The notes beneath the pieces are model-generated. The model worked only from the letters and a program-made list of their open reading frames with translations. It had not been told where the DNA came from and ran no database searches. Of a DNA stretch of 64,000 nt, positions 23,460 through 31,334 are shown one piece after another. Position 1 is the stretch's first letter; the number at the start of each line of letters is the position of its first letter. A program made the position numbers and the translations under genes. Source of the DNA: UBA6115 sp040776985 (GTDB lineage: Bacteria > Bacillota > Clostridia > Christensenellales > Aristaeellaceae). The stretch covers positions 62,001-126,000 of the forward strand of contig JAXGZL010000002.1 in the NCBI GenBank assembly GCA_040776985.1. The letters run 5' to 3'.

Positions 23460-24526
23460 AAACAATCGTCTTAACCGGCGGGGGCACCGCCGGGCATGTC
23501 ACCCCGCACCTGGCCCTGCTGCCCCGTTTGCAGGATGCCGGCTACACCGTTCATTACATCGGCACCTATCAGGGCATGGAACGGGAGATGGTGGGCGGCC
23601 AGGCGGGGGTCAGCTATCATCCCATCCACACGGGCAAGCTGCGCCGCTATTTTGACTGGAAGAACCTGACTGACCCTTTCCGGGTGATCGCCGGGGCCTT
23701 CCAGGCCTTTCATCTGCTGGGAAAGATCAAGCCTGACATCGTTTTTTCCAAGGGCGGCTTTGTGGCGGTGCCGGTGGTGGTGGCCGCCTGGCTGCGTGGG
23801 ATTCCCGTTCTGGCCCATGAAAGCGACCTGAGCCCGGGCCTGGCCAACCGGATCAGCGCCAGGTTCTCAAAGAGGGTGGCTACCGCCTTTCCGGAGTGCG
23901 CCAGTGCCCTGGGGGAGAAGGGCGTGTTTGCGGGTCTGCCCATCCGGCCCTCCCTTTTTGAAGGGGATAAGGCCAGGGGCCTTGAACTGGCAGGCTTCAC
24001 GGGCGAGCGTCCTGTTCTTCTGGTGATGGGGGGCAGCCAGGGGGCCCAGGCCATCAACGAGGCCCTGCGGGCAGCCCTGTCCCAGATCCTTCCGCAGATG
24101 GATGTGCTGCACCTCTGCGGCAGGGGGCACCTGGAAGAAAGCCTCGCGGGGACGCCCGGCTATTTCCAGGCGGAGTTTATGAATGAGGACCTGCCCCACG
24201 CCCTGGCAGCGGCGGACCTTATCCTCTCCCGGGCAGGGGCCACGGCCATCTGCGAGTTTCAGGCGTTGAAAAAGCCCATGCTGCTGGTGCCCTATCCCAA
24301 GGGAGCCAGCCGGGGGGACCAGATTGAAAACGCGGCCAGTCTTGAAAAAAGGGGCCTGGCGCAGCTGCTGCCCCAGGAGCAGATGACACCTGACAGCTTA
24401 TCCAAAGCCCTCCAGCAATTGATGGCGGACAGGGAAGCCCTTGCCGCTGCCATGGCGGCGGCGCCGCCTGCTGACGGCAGCGAATTCATCCTTGCCATGA
24501 TTGAGGAGATGGCCAAAAAGCGATAG
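23456..24526 (+). CDS. murG: UDP-GlcNAc : undecaprenyl-PP-MurNAc-pentapeptide GlcNAc transferase (MurG)
   Basis: This 356-residue GT28 enzyme converts lipid I to lipid II on the cytoplasmic face. It has the glycine loop GGGTAGHVTPHLAL, the HESDLSPGLANR segment, the C-domain LLVMGGSQGAQAINEAL and the UDP-GlcNAc-binding DLILSRAGATAICEFQA. The ATG at 23456 overlaps the potC stop (ATGA) and has a GAGG upstream. It stands outside any division/cell-wall cluster, as in several clostridia. Co-transcription with a polyamine-type transporter and an NYN-LOTUS protein is unusual. Confidence 0.93.
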   Translation: MKTIVLTGGGTAGHVTPHLALLPRLQDAGYTVHYIGTYQGMEREMVGGQAGVSYHPIHTGKLRRYFDWKNLTDPFRVIAGAFQAFHLLGKIKPDIVFSKGGFVAVPVVVAAWLRGIPVLAHESDLSPGLANRISARFSKRVATAFPECASALGEKGVFAGLPIRPSLFEGDKARGLELAGFTGERPVLLVMGGSQGAQAINEALRAALSQILPQMDVLHLCGRGHLEESLAGTPGYFQAEFMNEDLPHALAAADLILSRAGATAICEFQALKKPMLLVPYPKGASRGDQIENAASLEKRGLAQLLPQEQMTPDSLSKALQQLMADREALAAAMAAAPPADGSEFILAMIEEMAKKR

Positions 24527-24537
24527 GCCTGCAAATC

Positions 24538-24572
24538 AAAAAAGGACAGCATTTTGCGCGCTGTCCTTTTTT
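24538..24572. terminator. Bidirectional terminator between murG and the SGNH hydrolase gene
   Basis: A 13-pair stem (24538-24550 with 24560-24572), with A-run and T-run flanks, separates the convergent genes. Confidence 0.9.
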
Positions 24573-24583
24573 GTGTTTTTTAC

Positions 24584-25225
24584 TTAGGCGAAGATCTGTT
24601 TGATCTTGTCTGCCATGGCTCTGGCAAAGCGGGTGTTGCTTTCCAGGTCAAAGTGCATGTAGTCCCCTTCCGCCGGGGTGACATGAGGGTTGCAGTCCAT
24701 GAATTCGCAGCCCAGTTCCTGCGCCAATTCCTCAAACAGGGCTGGCAACAGGCGGCTTTTCTCCGCGCAGCCGGCGCCCATGCCCTCGGCGATGATGGTT
24801 TCGCCGTAAATGCGCTCATCAATGATGATGGGGGCCACAATCAGGATGCGGGGGGCGCCGTTCCACAGATCCAGGGTTTTGGCCTTCATCACCAGACGGC
24901 GCATCCCGTCCATGATGTTCCTGCCGGTGGCGGCGAAGCGCTCCTTAGTGTCGTTGGTGCCCAGCATGATGACCAAAAGATCCAGCGGTGCGTGGGCGGA
25001 CATGGCGGGCAGCAAGTGGGTGAGTCCGTTTATGCCCTCATGCAGCGGGTCCTCAAAGACGGTGGTGCGGCCGTTGAGGCCGGACTCGTCAATGAAATAG
25101 TCCTCTTTTAAAAGGTCTGCCAGCTGGCGCGTCCAGCGGGTCTGGTCGTCATAGCGGCCGCCGGTTTTGGCATGGAAGCCCCAGGTGTTGGAGTCCCCGT
25201 AGCATAAGACGTGTTTCTTGTTCAC
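24584..25225 (-). CDS. SGNH/GDSL hydrolase, possible sialate O-acetylesterase
   Basis: This 213-residue cytoplasmic protein has the SGNH blocks: Ser in CYGDSNTWG near the N-terminus, Gly in the ESGLNGRT region, Asn in VIMLGTND, and a late Asp/His pair (EGDYMHFD). It is an esterase or acetylhydrolase of the small arylesterase-like type. It lies 14 bp downstream of nanA in the same direction, so removal of O-acetyl groups from imported sialic acid is a reasonable inference, not a demonstrated role. Confidence 0.85.
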   Translation of the reverse strand: MNKKHVLCYGDSNTWGFHAKTGGRYDDQTRWTRQLADLLKEDYFIDESGLNGRTTVFEDPLHEGINGLTHLLPAMSAHAPLDLLVIMLGTNDTKERFAATGRNIMDGMRRLVMKAKTLDLWNGAPRILIVAPIIIDERIYGETIIAEGMGAGCAEKSRLLPALFEELAQELGCEFMDCNPHVTPAEGDYMHFDLESNTRFARAMADKIKQIFA

Positions 25226-25239
25226 TTTGCTTGATCCTT

Positions 25240-26160
25240 TCAGTACAGGAAGTTCTTTTCCGCTTCCGCGATCATTTTTTCGCAGGCGTCCACCTGGGCC
25301 TTGTCCTCCCGGGCCAGGGGGGCAAAGGGCGGGCGGACGCTGCCGCAGTTGATACCCTTGCGGCGCAGCAGTTCCTTGATGACCGCGTACATGCTGCCGC
25401 GGCAGGACACCAGGCCCTCAATGATGCGGCAGATGGCGTGCTGCACCTCGCCCGCCTTCTTGAAATCCCCCGCTTCAACCAGGCGGTTGGCCTCCAGGAA
25501 GAGCCTGGGCATGGCGGCATAGGTGCCGCCGATGCCGCCGCAGGCGCCCATCAGACGCCCGGCGACAAACTGCTCGTCCGGGCCGTTGAACACTTTGATT
25601 TTACCCTGGCTGACCGCCAGGAAGGTGTCAATGTCCTGCACCGGCATGGAGGAGTTTTTCACCCCCACAACCCGTGGGTTTTTCAGCATTTCGGAAAGCA
25701 GGCTGCGGGTGAGGCTGGTGCCTGCCAATTGCGGGATGTTGTAGATGATGAAGTCCGTGTTTGGCGCGGCGGCTGACATGTCATTCCAGTACTGGGCAAT
25801 GGCAGGCTCCGGCAGGCGGAAATAGATGGGGGGGATGGCGGCGATGGCGTCCACGCCCAGTTTTTCCGAGTGGCGGGCCAGCATCACGGAATCCCTGGTG
25901 CTGTTGGCGGCCACATGGTTGATGACGAGCATTTTGCCACCCACCGCCTCCATCACGTTTTCCAGCACCAGCATGCGCTCCTGGGGATTCAGGTAGATGC
26001 ATTCCCCGGAGGAGCCGTTCACATACAGCCCCTGCACGCCCTGGGCCAGCAGGTGTCGGGCCAGGGCCTGGACGCGGCTGGGTGAAATCTCGCCCACATC
26101 GTCGTAGCAGGCGTAAAACGCGGGGATGACCCCCTGGTATTTATCGAGGTTCTGTGCCAT
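25240..26160 (-). CDS. nanA: N-acetylneuraminate lyase
   Basis: The 306 residues match the Gram-positive NanA branch of the DapA/NAL superfamily. NAL splits sialic acid into N-acetylmannosamine and pyruvate by a Schiff-base mechanism. Visible features are GSSGECIYL (pyruvate carboxylate site), Tyr in FIIYNIPQLAG, the catalytic Lys in VVGVKNSSMP, and FNGPDEQF and GGIGGTYAAMP. GGAAAGGAG precedes the ATG. It is followed by the SGNH esterase and preceded by a carbohydrate ABC transporter, a coherent sialic acid set. nanE and nanK are not in the window. Confidence 0.87.
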   Translation of the reverse strand: MAQNLDKYQGVIPAFYACYDDVGEISPSRVQALARHLLAQGVQGLYVNGSSGECIYLNPQERMLVLENVMEAVGGKMLVINHVAANSTRDSVMLARHSEKLGVDAIAAIPPIYFRLPEPAIAQYWNDMSAAAPNTDFIIYNIPQLAGTSLTRSLLSEMLKNPRVVGVKNSSMPVQDIDTFLAVSQGKIKVFNGPDEQFVAGRLMGACGGIGGTYAAMPRLFLEANRLVEAGDFKKAGEVQHAICRIIEGLVSCRGSMYAVIKELLRRKGINCGSVRPPFAPLAREDKAQVDACEKMIAEAEKNFLY

Positions 26161-26175
26161 GTTGCGCTCCTTTCC

Positions 26176-27021
26176 TTAGCCCTTGACGGCGCCCAGGGCG
26201 ATCCCCTGGGTGAAGTATTTCTGGAACATCAGGAACATGGCGACAATGGGCACAGAGCCCAGGGCAGCGCCCGCCATCAGCAGGCCATAGTCCACATTGT
26301 ACTCGGAGGCTTGCATGGTGGCGATGCCCAGCGCGATGCTGTAATTGTCACCGGAGAGCATGACCAGCTGCAGCATGTAGTCGTTCCAGACGGTGATGAA
26401 GGTGAAGATGGCCAGGGCGCCGAAGGCAGGCTTCAGCATGGGCATGACGATGTGCACAAAGGTGCTGACCTCGCCGGCGCCGTCGATGCGGGCGGCTTCC
26501 ATCATCTCGCCCGGGATGCCCTCGGCAAACTGCTTCATCAGGAAGATGCCAAAGGGCCAGCCCACGCTGGGCAGGATCACCGCCCACATGGAGCCATGCA
26601 TTTTAAGGGCGCTCATCATCCTAAGCAGCGGGATCAGGATGGCCTGGCGGGGCAGCGCCATGGCGGCCACCAGCAGGGAAAAGATGAAGATGCGGCCGGG
26701 GAAGCGCTTCTTGGCCAGCACATAGCCAGCCATGGAGGCCACAATGCAGACCAGCGCCATGGTGACCACCGACATGAACACGGAGTTCAGCAGCCAGCGC
26801 AGGGCGGGCATGTTGAACAGGTTGATGTAATGCGTGGTGGTAGGCTCCATCGGGAACCAGTGGGGCGGCACGATGTTCAGCTCATCCACGCCTTTGAAGG
26901 AACCGGTGATGATCCAGTAGAAGGGGAAGATGAACAGAATGGAGATCAAAAACAGCAGGACGGTCGCCGAAATGATATAGGGCGAGCGATTGCGGGACTT
27001 TTCAAGGGACATGGTTGACAT
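26176..27021 (-). CDS. CUT1 carbohydrate ABC permease (MalG type), putative sialic acid uptake
   Basis: The 281-residue protein has six predicted spans and the EAA loop (MEAARIDGAGEVSTFVHIVMP). The C-terminus (FQKYFTQGIALGAVKG) is the usual end of MalG-like permeases. The start is supported by GGGAGGAG. It lies 15 bp from nanA and 14 bp from its partner permease. The substrate is assigned only from its neighbours. No dedicated ATPase gene is present; CUT1 systems often share an MsmK-type ATPase. Confidence 0.87.
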   Translation of the reverse strand: MSTMSLEKSRNRSPYIISATVLLFLISILFIFPFYWIITGSFKGVDELNIVPPHWFPMEPTTTHYINLFNMPALRWLLNSVFMSVVTMALVCIVASMAGYVLAKKRFPGRIFIFSLLVAAMALPRQAILIPLLRMMSALKMHGSMWAVILPSVGWPFGIFLMKQFAEGIPGEMMEAARIDGAGEVSTFVHIVMPMLKPAFGALAIFTFITVWNDYMLQLVMLSGDNYSIALGIATMQASEYNVDYGLLMAGAALGSVPIVAMFLMFQKYFTQGIALGAVKG

Positions 27022-27035
27022 CTTTCTCCTCCCCC

Positions 27036-27950
27036 TTAATCATCCGTGCGCATGATGCGGAACTGCAGCATGCTGAAAGCGCCGATAATGATAGCCAGCA
27101 GCACCCCCATGGCGTTGGCGTAGCCGAAGTTCTCCAGCTTGATGGCGGTGTTGTACAAGTAGTACATCACCGTGCTGGTGGTGTTGGAGGGGCCGCCGGA
27201 GGTGAGCAGCTGAATCAGCGCGAAGCACTGGAAGGAGTTGATGGTGGTGATGACCAGCACATAAAGCGTGGTGGGCAAAAGCGCCGGCCACTTCACGTGG
27301 ATAAAGGTCTGCCACTTGCTGGCGCCGTCCACCTCGGAGGCCTCAATCTGTGCCTGGTCCACATTGCCCAGGGAGGCCACATATAAAACGATGGGCTGGC
27401 CGATGCTGGTGGTGAACAAAATCGCCAGGATGCACCACAGGGCATAGGCGGGGTTGCCCAGCCAGTTGATGTTCCGGCCAATCAGCCCCACGCCCTTTAA
27501 GACTGAGTTGAGCAGGCCATAATAGGGGTTGAACACCCATTTCCAGACCACCAGCACGGGAACTGAGCCCATGACCACCGGCAGATAGAACACCGCCCGG
27601 AAAAAGGAGCGGGAGAAGACCGGCTTCTGATAGATCACCGTGCCCACCCAGAGGGAGAACAGCATGACGGTGGGCACGGACACCACCACGATGATGACAG
27701 TGTTGACCACCGACTGCTTGAAAACCGGGTCCGCGAACAGCTTGGTATAGTTCTCAAAGCCGTTGAAGGTGAAATTGCCAGAGGTGTAGTTAAAGAAGCT
27801 GGTGTACACCCCCATGCCCATGGGGAAGACCACAAAGCCGAAAAAGAACAGCAAGGCGGGCAGCAGGAACAAATAGGACACCCTGGTTTGCACCCGCTGC
27901 AGGGCGCGGGAGCGGGCAAAAAGCGGGTCTTTGCGCGACAAGGTGGTCAA
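27036..27950 (-). CDS. CUT1 carbohydrate ABC permease (MalF type), putative sialic acid uptake
   Basis: The 304-residue protein has an N-terminal span (YLFLLPALLFFFGFVVFPMG) and an EAA-type loop (IEASEVDGASKWQTFIHVKWP). The start is TTG 27950, eight bases after AAAGGAGG. It is the partner of the permease immediately downstream and follows the binding-protein gene across a hairpin-bearing gap. Confidence 0.87.
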   Translation of the reverse strand: MTTLSRKDPLFARSRALQRVQTRVSYLFLLPALLFFFGFVVFPMGMGVYTSFFNYTSGNFTFNGFENYTKLFADPVFKQSVVNTVIIVVVSVPTVMLFSLWVGTVIYQKPVFSRSFFRAVFYLPVVMGSVPVLVVWKWVFNPYYGLLNSVLKGVGLIGRNINWLGNPAYALWCILAILFTTSIGQPIVLYVASLGNVDQAQIEASEVDGASKWQTFIHVKWPALLPTTLYVLVITTINSFQCFALIQLLTSGGPSNTTSTVMYYLYNTAIKLENFGYANAMGVLLAIIIGAFSMLQFRIMRTDD

Positions 27951-27989
27951 GACGGCAGCCTCCTTTATGCGTGGGATGAATGTTGCGGG

Positions 27990-28014
27990 AAGGGGGCGGT
28001 CATGCCGCCCCCTT
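27990..28014 (-). promoter_or_regulatory. Hairpin after the binding-protein gene (nan operon)
   Basis: A perfect ten-pair GC-rich stem (27990-27999 with 28005-28014) with a five-base loop sits 20 bp after the binding-protein stop and before the permease genes. There is no T-run; it probably sets transcript stability or partial termination. Confidence 0.6.
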
Positions 28015-28034
28015 TGATTGAATCCGTCGGGGTT

Positions 28035-29309
28035 TTATTTGGGGTTGGACAGATCGGTGAAGGTCTTGGTGGCGGTGTCCAGATCCTGCTGGCCAGACAG
28101 GTAGGCCTGCAGCATGGTCCACCACTGGACGCGCATCTCGTTGAAGTTGTCCATGGTGTTGTAGTAGGGGGAGTAGTACTTGATCCAGGATTCCATCAGC
28201 TCGTAGTCGGCGTTGCCTTCGTAGAGGTTGCCATAGCTCTTGCGAACGGGGAAGGCGCCGGAGGCCAGGACCACGTCCTTGCCCACTTCTTCGCTGTCGC
28301 ACAGGAACTGGATGAACAGCTTGGAAGCGGCGGCACGGTCGGCATCGCCCTTGTCAAACACGCAGAAGCCGTTGACCAGGTACTCAAGGGCCGGCACGCC
28401 GTCATCAGAGGGGAAGGGCAGGTTCAGGGTGTTGAACTTGATGTTGTCCTTGTTGCCTTTGGCAGCGCTGGTGCCCCAGCAGAAAGCCATGTTCAGCACT
28501 TTTTCCACAAACAGCTTGATTTCGTCTCCACCGGCGATGTCGGGGCCGAAGTCCAGCAGGTTTTTGTCAATCAGGTCTTTGAGCAGGGTGAGGGCCTTTT
28601 TGCCTTCCTCGGTTTCGGCGAGGGTGTAGCGGGTTTTCTCCGCGTTGACGGTTTCAGAGCTGTACAGGTTGGCCACCAGCGCGCGGGTGCCCTGGTCGCA
28701 GCCCTGGCCATTGCAGAACACGTTGCCGGTCAGCATGCCAGCCTTGTTGAGGGCCTCCAGGGCCTTCACAAAGTTCTCGGTGGTCCAGGCGCGGTCGCCT
28801 TCCTGGTTGACATACTGCAGGGCATCCGCCTTTTCAAAGGCATCCTTGTTGATGACCATGAAGAAGGGGGAGGTGCTGAAGGGATACATCCAGAAATCCT
28901 TGCCGTCAGAGCAGGCGTCAATCAGGGTCTGGTCGCCGATGTCCTTTTTCAGCTCGTCCGTGAACAGGTCGTTGAGGTTGACCAGGTTGCCGTTCTTGCC
29001 GTAGGCGATGATGCGGCCGGGGGCGTCAATCAGCACGTCAGGCTGGGTGCCGCCCTGCATGGCGGTGACGATCTTGTCGGGGCCATCCTTGAAGCCGATG
29101 GTCTCCAGCTTCACGGTGATGTTGGGATATTTTTCCTGGAAGGCGTCGATGAGGGTTTGCTCATAGGTGCCCACGGGGGCGCCGTCCTTTTGCGCCAGGG
29201 TGGGGAAGGCCCACCAGACGATTTCCGTCTTGGCGGTTTCAGCCAGCGCCGCGCCGCCCAGAGACAGCAGCAGTGCCAGAACGAGGCCCAGGGATAACAG
29301 TTTCTTCAT
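28035..29309 (-). CDS. Family 1 extracellular solute-binding protein, putative sialic acid or sugar binder
   Basis: The 424-residue exported protein has a signal peptide (MKKLLSLGLVLALLLSLGGA, cleavage near ALAE) and no lipobox Cys. The mature domain is of the SBP_bac_1 type (IVWWAFPTL, YPNITVKLETIGF, GGTQPDVLIDAPGRI, a C-terminal ASGAFPVRKS). AAGGAGG lies upstream. It is the first gene of the operon leading to two permeases and nanA, with a promoter and palindrome at 29364-29392. Confidence 0.88.
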   Translation of the reverse strand: MKKLLSLGLVLALLLSLGGAALAETAKTEIVWWAFPTLAQKDGAPVGTYEQTLIDAFQEKYPNITVKLETIGFKDGPDKIVTAMQGGTQPDVLIDAPGRIIAYGKNGNLVNLNDLFTDELKKDIGDQTLIDACSDGKDFWMYPFSTSPFFMVINKDAFEKADALQYVNQEGDRAWTTENFVKALEALNKAGMLTGNVFCNGQGCDQGTRALVANLYSSETVNAEKTRYTLAETEEGKKALTLLKDLIDKNLLDFGPDIAGGDEIKLFVEKVLNMAFCWGTSAAKGNKDNIKFNTLNLPFPSDDGVPALEYLVNGFCVFDKGDADRAAASKLFIQFLCDSEEVGKDVVLASGAFPVRKSYGNLYEGNADYELMESWIKYYSPYYNTMDNFNEMRVQWWTMLQAYLSGQQDLDTATKTFTDLSNPK

Positions 29310-29363
29310 GGGGAATCCTCCTTATAAGGTTTATGAATTCCTTCGGATTCTTTTGACAGCCTT

Positions 29364-29392
29364 AGTATAAAAACTTTGTAATACAAAGTCAA
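29364..29392 (-). promoter_or_regulatory. Nan operon promoter with a palindromic operator in its spacer
   Basis: On the minus strand TTGACT (complement 29387-29392), 17 bases and TATACT (complement 29364-29369). The spacer is almost filled by ACTTTGTA-A-TACAAAGT (29373-29389), a perfect 8-1-8 palindrome. A protein bound there would directly block RNA polymerase, so repression is expected. No regulator gene is adjacent. Confidence 0.75.
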
Positions 29393-29591
29393 GGGGAAAA
29401 TGAAATGAATATTATCAAAGGCATCTGGAATTTTATTCGGAAATTTATGAAAGAATCACAAGAGAATCAATAAAAATGGCACGGATTGGCCGCGGCATGG
29501 CAGGGGGTTGTTATGCATCCGGCCAGGAAACCAACCGCCTGGCTCTGCCTTATTGTGGGATGAACATGTGATGCGGATTGGTCAACAAAAA

Positions 29592-29617
29592 GTCCATGCC
29601 CGGCAGCGGGCATGGAC
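29592..29617 (-). terminator. Terminator of the two-component operon
   Basis: An 11-pair stem (29592-29602 with 29607-29617) and four-base loop are followed on the minus strand by a T-run (complement of the A-run at 29587-29591). It ends the transcript of the 29637-33451 genes. Confidence 0.88.
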
Positions 29618-29636
29618 GGGGCCTGAATAGATCGAA

Positions 29637-31331
29637 TCAGACGGTTTTCTGGGCAGTGATGCTGGAAATCCAGAAGGTGTCATCCCATTCCACGGCGATG
29701 TAGGCGTCATACAGCTGGCCCTCACTATCAGACAGTGAGATAACAAAATGGCTCTGGGGGATGAAGTTGCCGTTTTGAAACTCCTGTTCTTCCAGGTAGA
29801 ACTGCTTGATTTCAGCCGGCTGCATGTCAGGGAAGGTGGCGGTGATCAGGGCAATGCCCTGTTCAATGAAGTGGTTGCGGTTTTCCAGGACGGAAAGGAT
29901 GTGATTCTGGGTCTTTTCAAAGGGATAGGTGGCCATCAAATAGGATGTGACATTGGTTTCCAGGCTGTCATCACTCAGGCTGAAGCCCTGGGCATGGCTG
30001 GCTTTCATGGGGCTGCGCTGAGCATTGAAGGCCAGAAAGCGATGATCCGGATCCAGGGTGATCCGATAGTTCATATAGAAAGGGTTGTCCGGGTCCATCA
30101 GGCGTTCTTCCTCGTCCTCGGGGTTGAAGGCGACCTCCCAGTTCATTATGTTTCCTTCCTCGGTGAAGGTGGGCGTGATGCTGCTGATCCAGGCAGCCTG
30201 TCCCAGGTCCACCTTTGCCAGATTACTGCCCAGGCGGATGGCGCTTTCCAGGATTGCGTCCCTGTCATTTTGGGCAATGCGGTTGAAATTGTCGGCGTAG
30301 GTGATCAGATTATGGTAGGTGGTGAGGAAGGGCTCGCTGCCCTCTGTGGCGATGCCCACCACCTTGCCGCTGATCAGGTCGGTGGTCAGGGTGTAGCTGT
30401 CGCCTGTTTTCATGTCCAAGGCTTTCACATGATGCCCGGCCAGGTAATAATCCCAGGTGCCGCCGAAGGTGTAAGGGGTCATCTGGATGATGGACAGCTG
30501 CCAGGGCTCCTCATTCCACATCATTTCGCCAACCAGGGCGGCGCTTTTGTTCATGGCGCTGCTGATATCCTGGGTCAGCAACTCTGCCGCACTCACAAAC
30601 ATCTGGTCAAGCTCGCCCGTGTACTCGCTGAAGGCGGCGGTTCTTATGCCTTTGCCAAGCAGGCTCTGCATCACCGCCAGGGGCAGGGTCTGCTCCCGGG
30701 TGATCATCAGAGTGCTGTAGCTGCCGTCCCTGGACAGCGCCACGGCGCTCATAGGTAGGTTTTTCACCTGGTCCAGCACCCTGGCGTCCGGGATAAAATA
30801 AGGGGAGGATTCCAGATTTTGCAGGATGCCCTGAAGCAGCTTCTGCTGGGCCAGGTCCTGAGGCTCCCGGGTTTCCGCCAGGCAGGCCTCGCCGCCAGGA
30901 AGCCGGTAGAAGCGGTTGACACTGATGTCGCTTTGAATGGTCTTTGCGACATGCTCCGGCAGGTTCAGGCTTTTCGCCCAGGCTGCCCAGGTTTCGCCGG
31001 AAATGGGACTGATCATGTCCCGCCAGGTCATGGGTTTTGGCGGCAGGGAATCGCCCGTGCGGTGCTGGATGGGCAGGGCAGCAGGCGAGGGGCTTGCTAT
31101 GGGGAAGGGCTGGTTTTCTCCTGTTTCTTGGGTGACGGTGGGCCGGGCTTCAACCGGCGTGGGCTGTACGGGAATGAGGCTGGGGATGGGGTAGACCTCC
31201 GCAAAGCTGACCTGGGTGCGGAAGCTGCCCTCCATCACAGCGCCCAGGATGGCCGGCAGGGCCAGGGCGGCCAAGAGCACCAGCATCAGGGAAAACAGGG
31301 CAGCCAACAGGCGTTTTAAGGTGGGTTTCAT
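29637..31331 (-). CDS. Membrane-anchored extracytoplasmic protein of unknown function
   Basis: The 564 residues start with a signal anchor (LLAALFSLMLVLLAALALPA) and a Pro-rich linker (about 45-95). A long soluble domain follows with no family I recognise; GTWDYYLAGHHVKALDMKT and repeated alternating beta-like segments are visible. The gene begins three bases after the histidine-kinase stop codon, so it is co-expressed with the two-component system and may act as an output or accessory sensor. Confidence 0.75.
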   Translation of the reverse strand: MKPTLKRLLAALFSLMLVLLAALALPAILGAVMEGSFRTQVSFAEVYPIPSLIPVQPTPVEARPTVTQETGENQPFPIASPSPAALPIQHRTGDSLPPKPMTWRDMISPISGETWAAWAKSLNLPEHVAKTIQSDISVNRFYRLPGGEACLAETREPQDLAQQKLLQGILQNLESSPYFIPDARVLDQVKNLPMSAVALSRDGSYSTLMITREQTLPLAVMQSLLGKGIRTAAFSEYTGELDQMFVSAAELLTQDISSAMNKSAALVGEMMWNEEPWQLSIIQMTPYTFGGTWDYYLAGHHVKALDMKTGDSYTLTTDLISGKVVGIATEGSEPFLTTYHNLITYADNFNRIAQNDRDAILESAIRLGSNLAKVDLGQAAWISSITPTFTEEGNIMNWEVAFNPEDEEERLMDPDNPFYMNYRITLDPDHRFLAFNAQRSPMKASHAQGFSLSDDSLETNVTSYLMATYPFEKTQNHILSVLENRNHFIEQGIALITATFPDMQPAEIKQFYLEEQEFQNGNFIPQSHFVISLSDSEGQLYDAYIAVEWDDTFWISSITAQKTV

Positions 31332-31334
31332 GGC

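Larger units (their letters stand above)
29310..29636. other. Intergenic region upstream of the nan operon
   Basis: The 327 bp without a gene hold the nan promoter with its embedded palindrome (29364-29392), an AT-rich stretch at about 29393-29480 with no recognisable site, and the terminator of the leftward gene at 29592-29617. No small gene with a ribosome site was seen. Confidence 0.7.
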
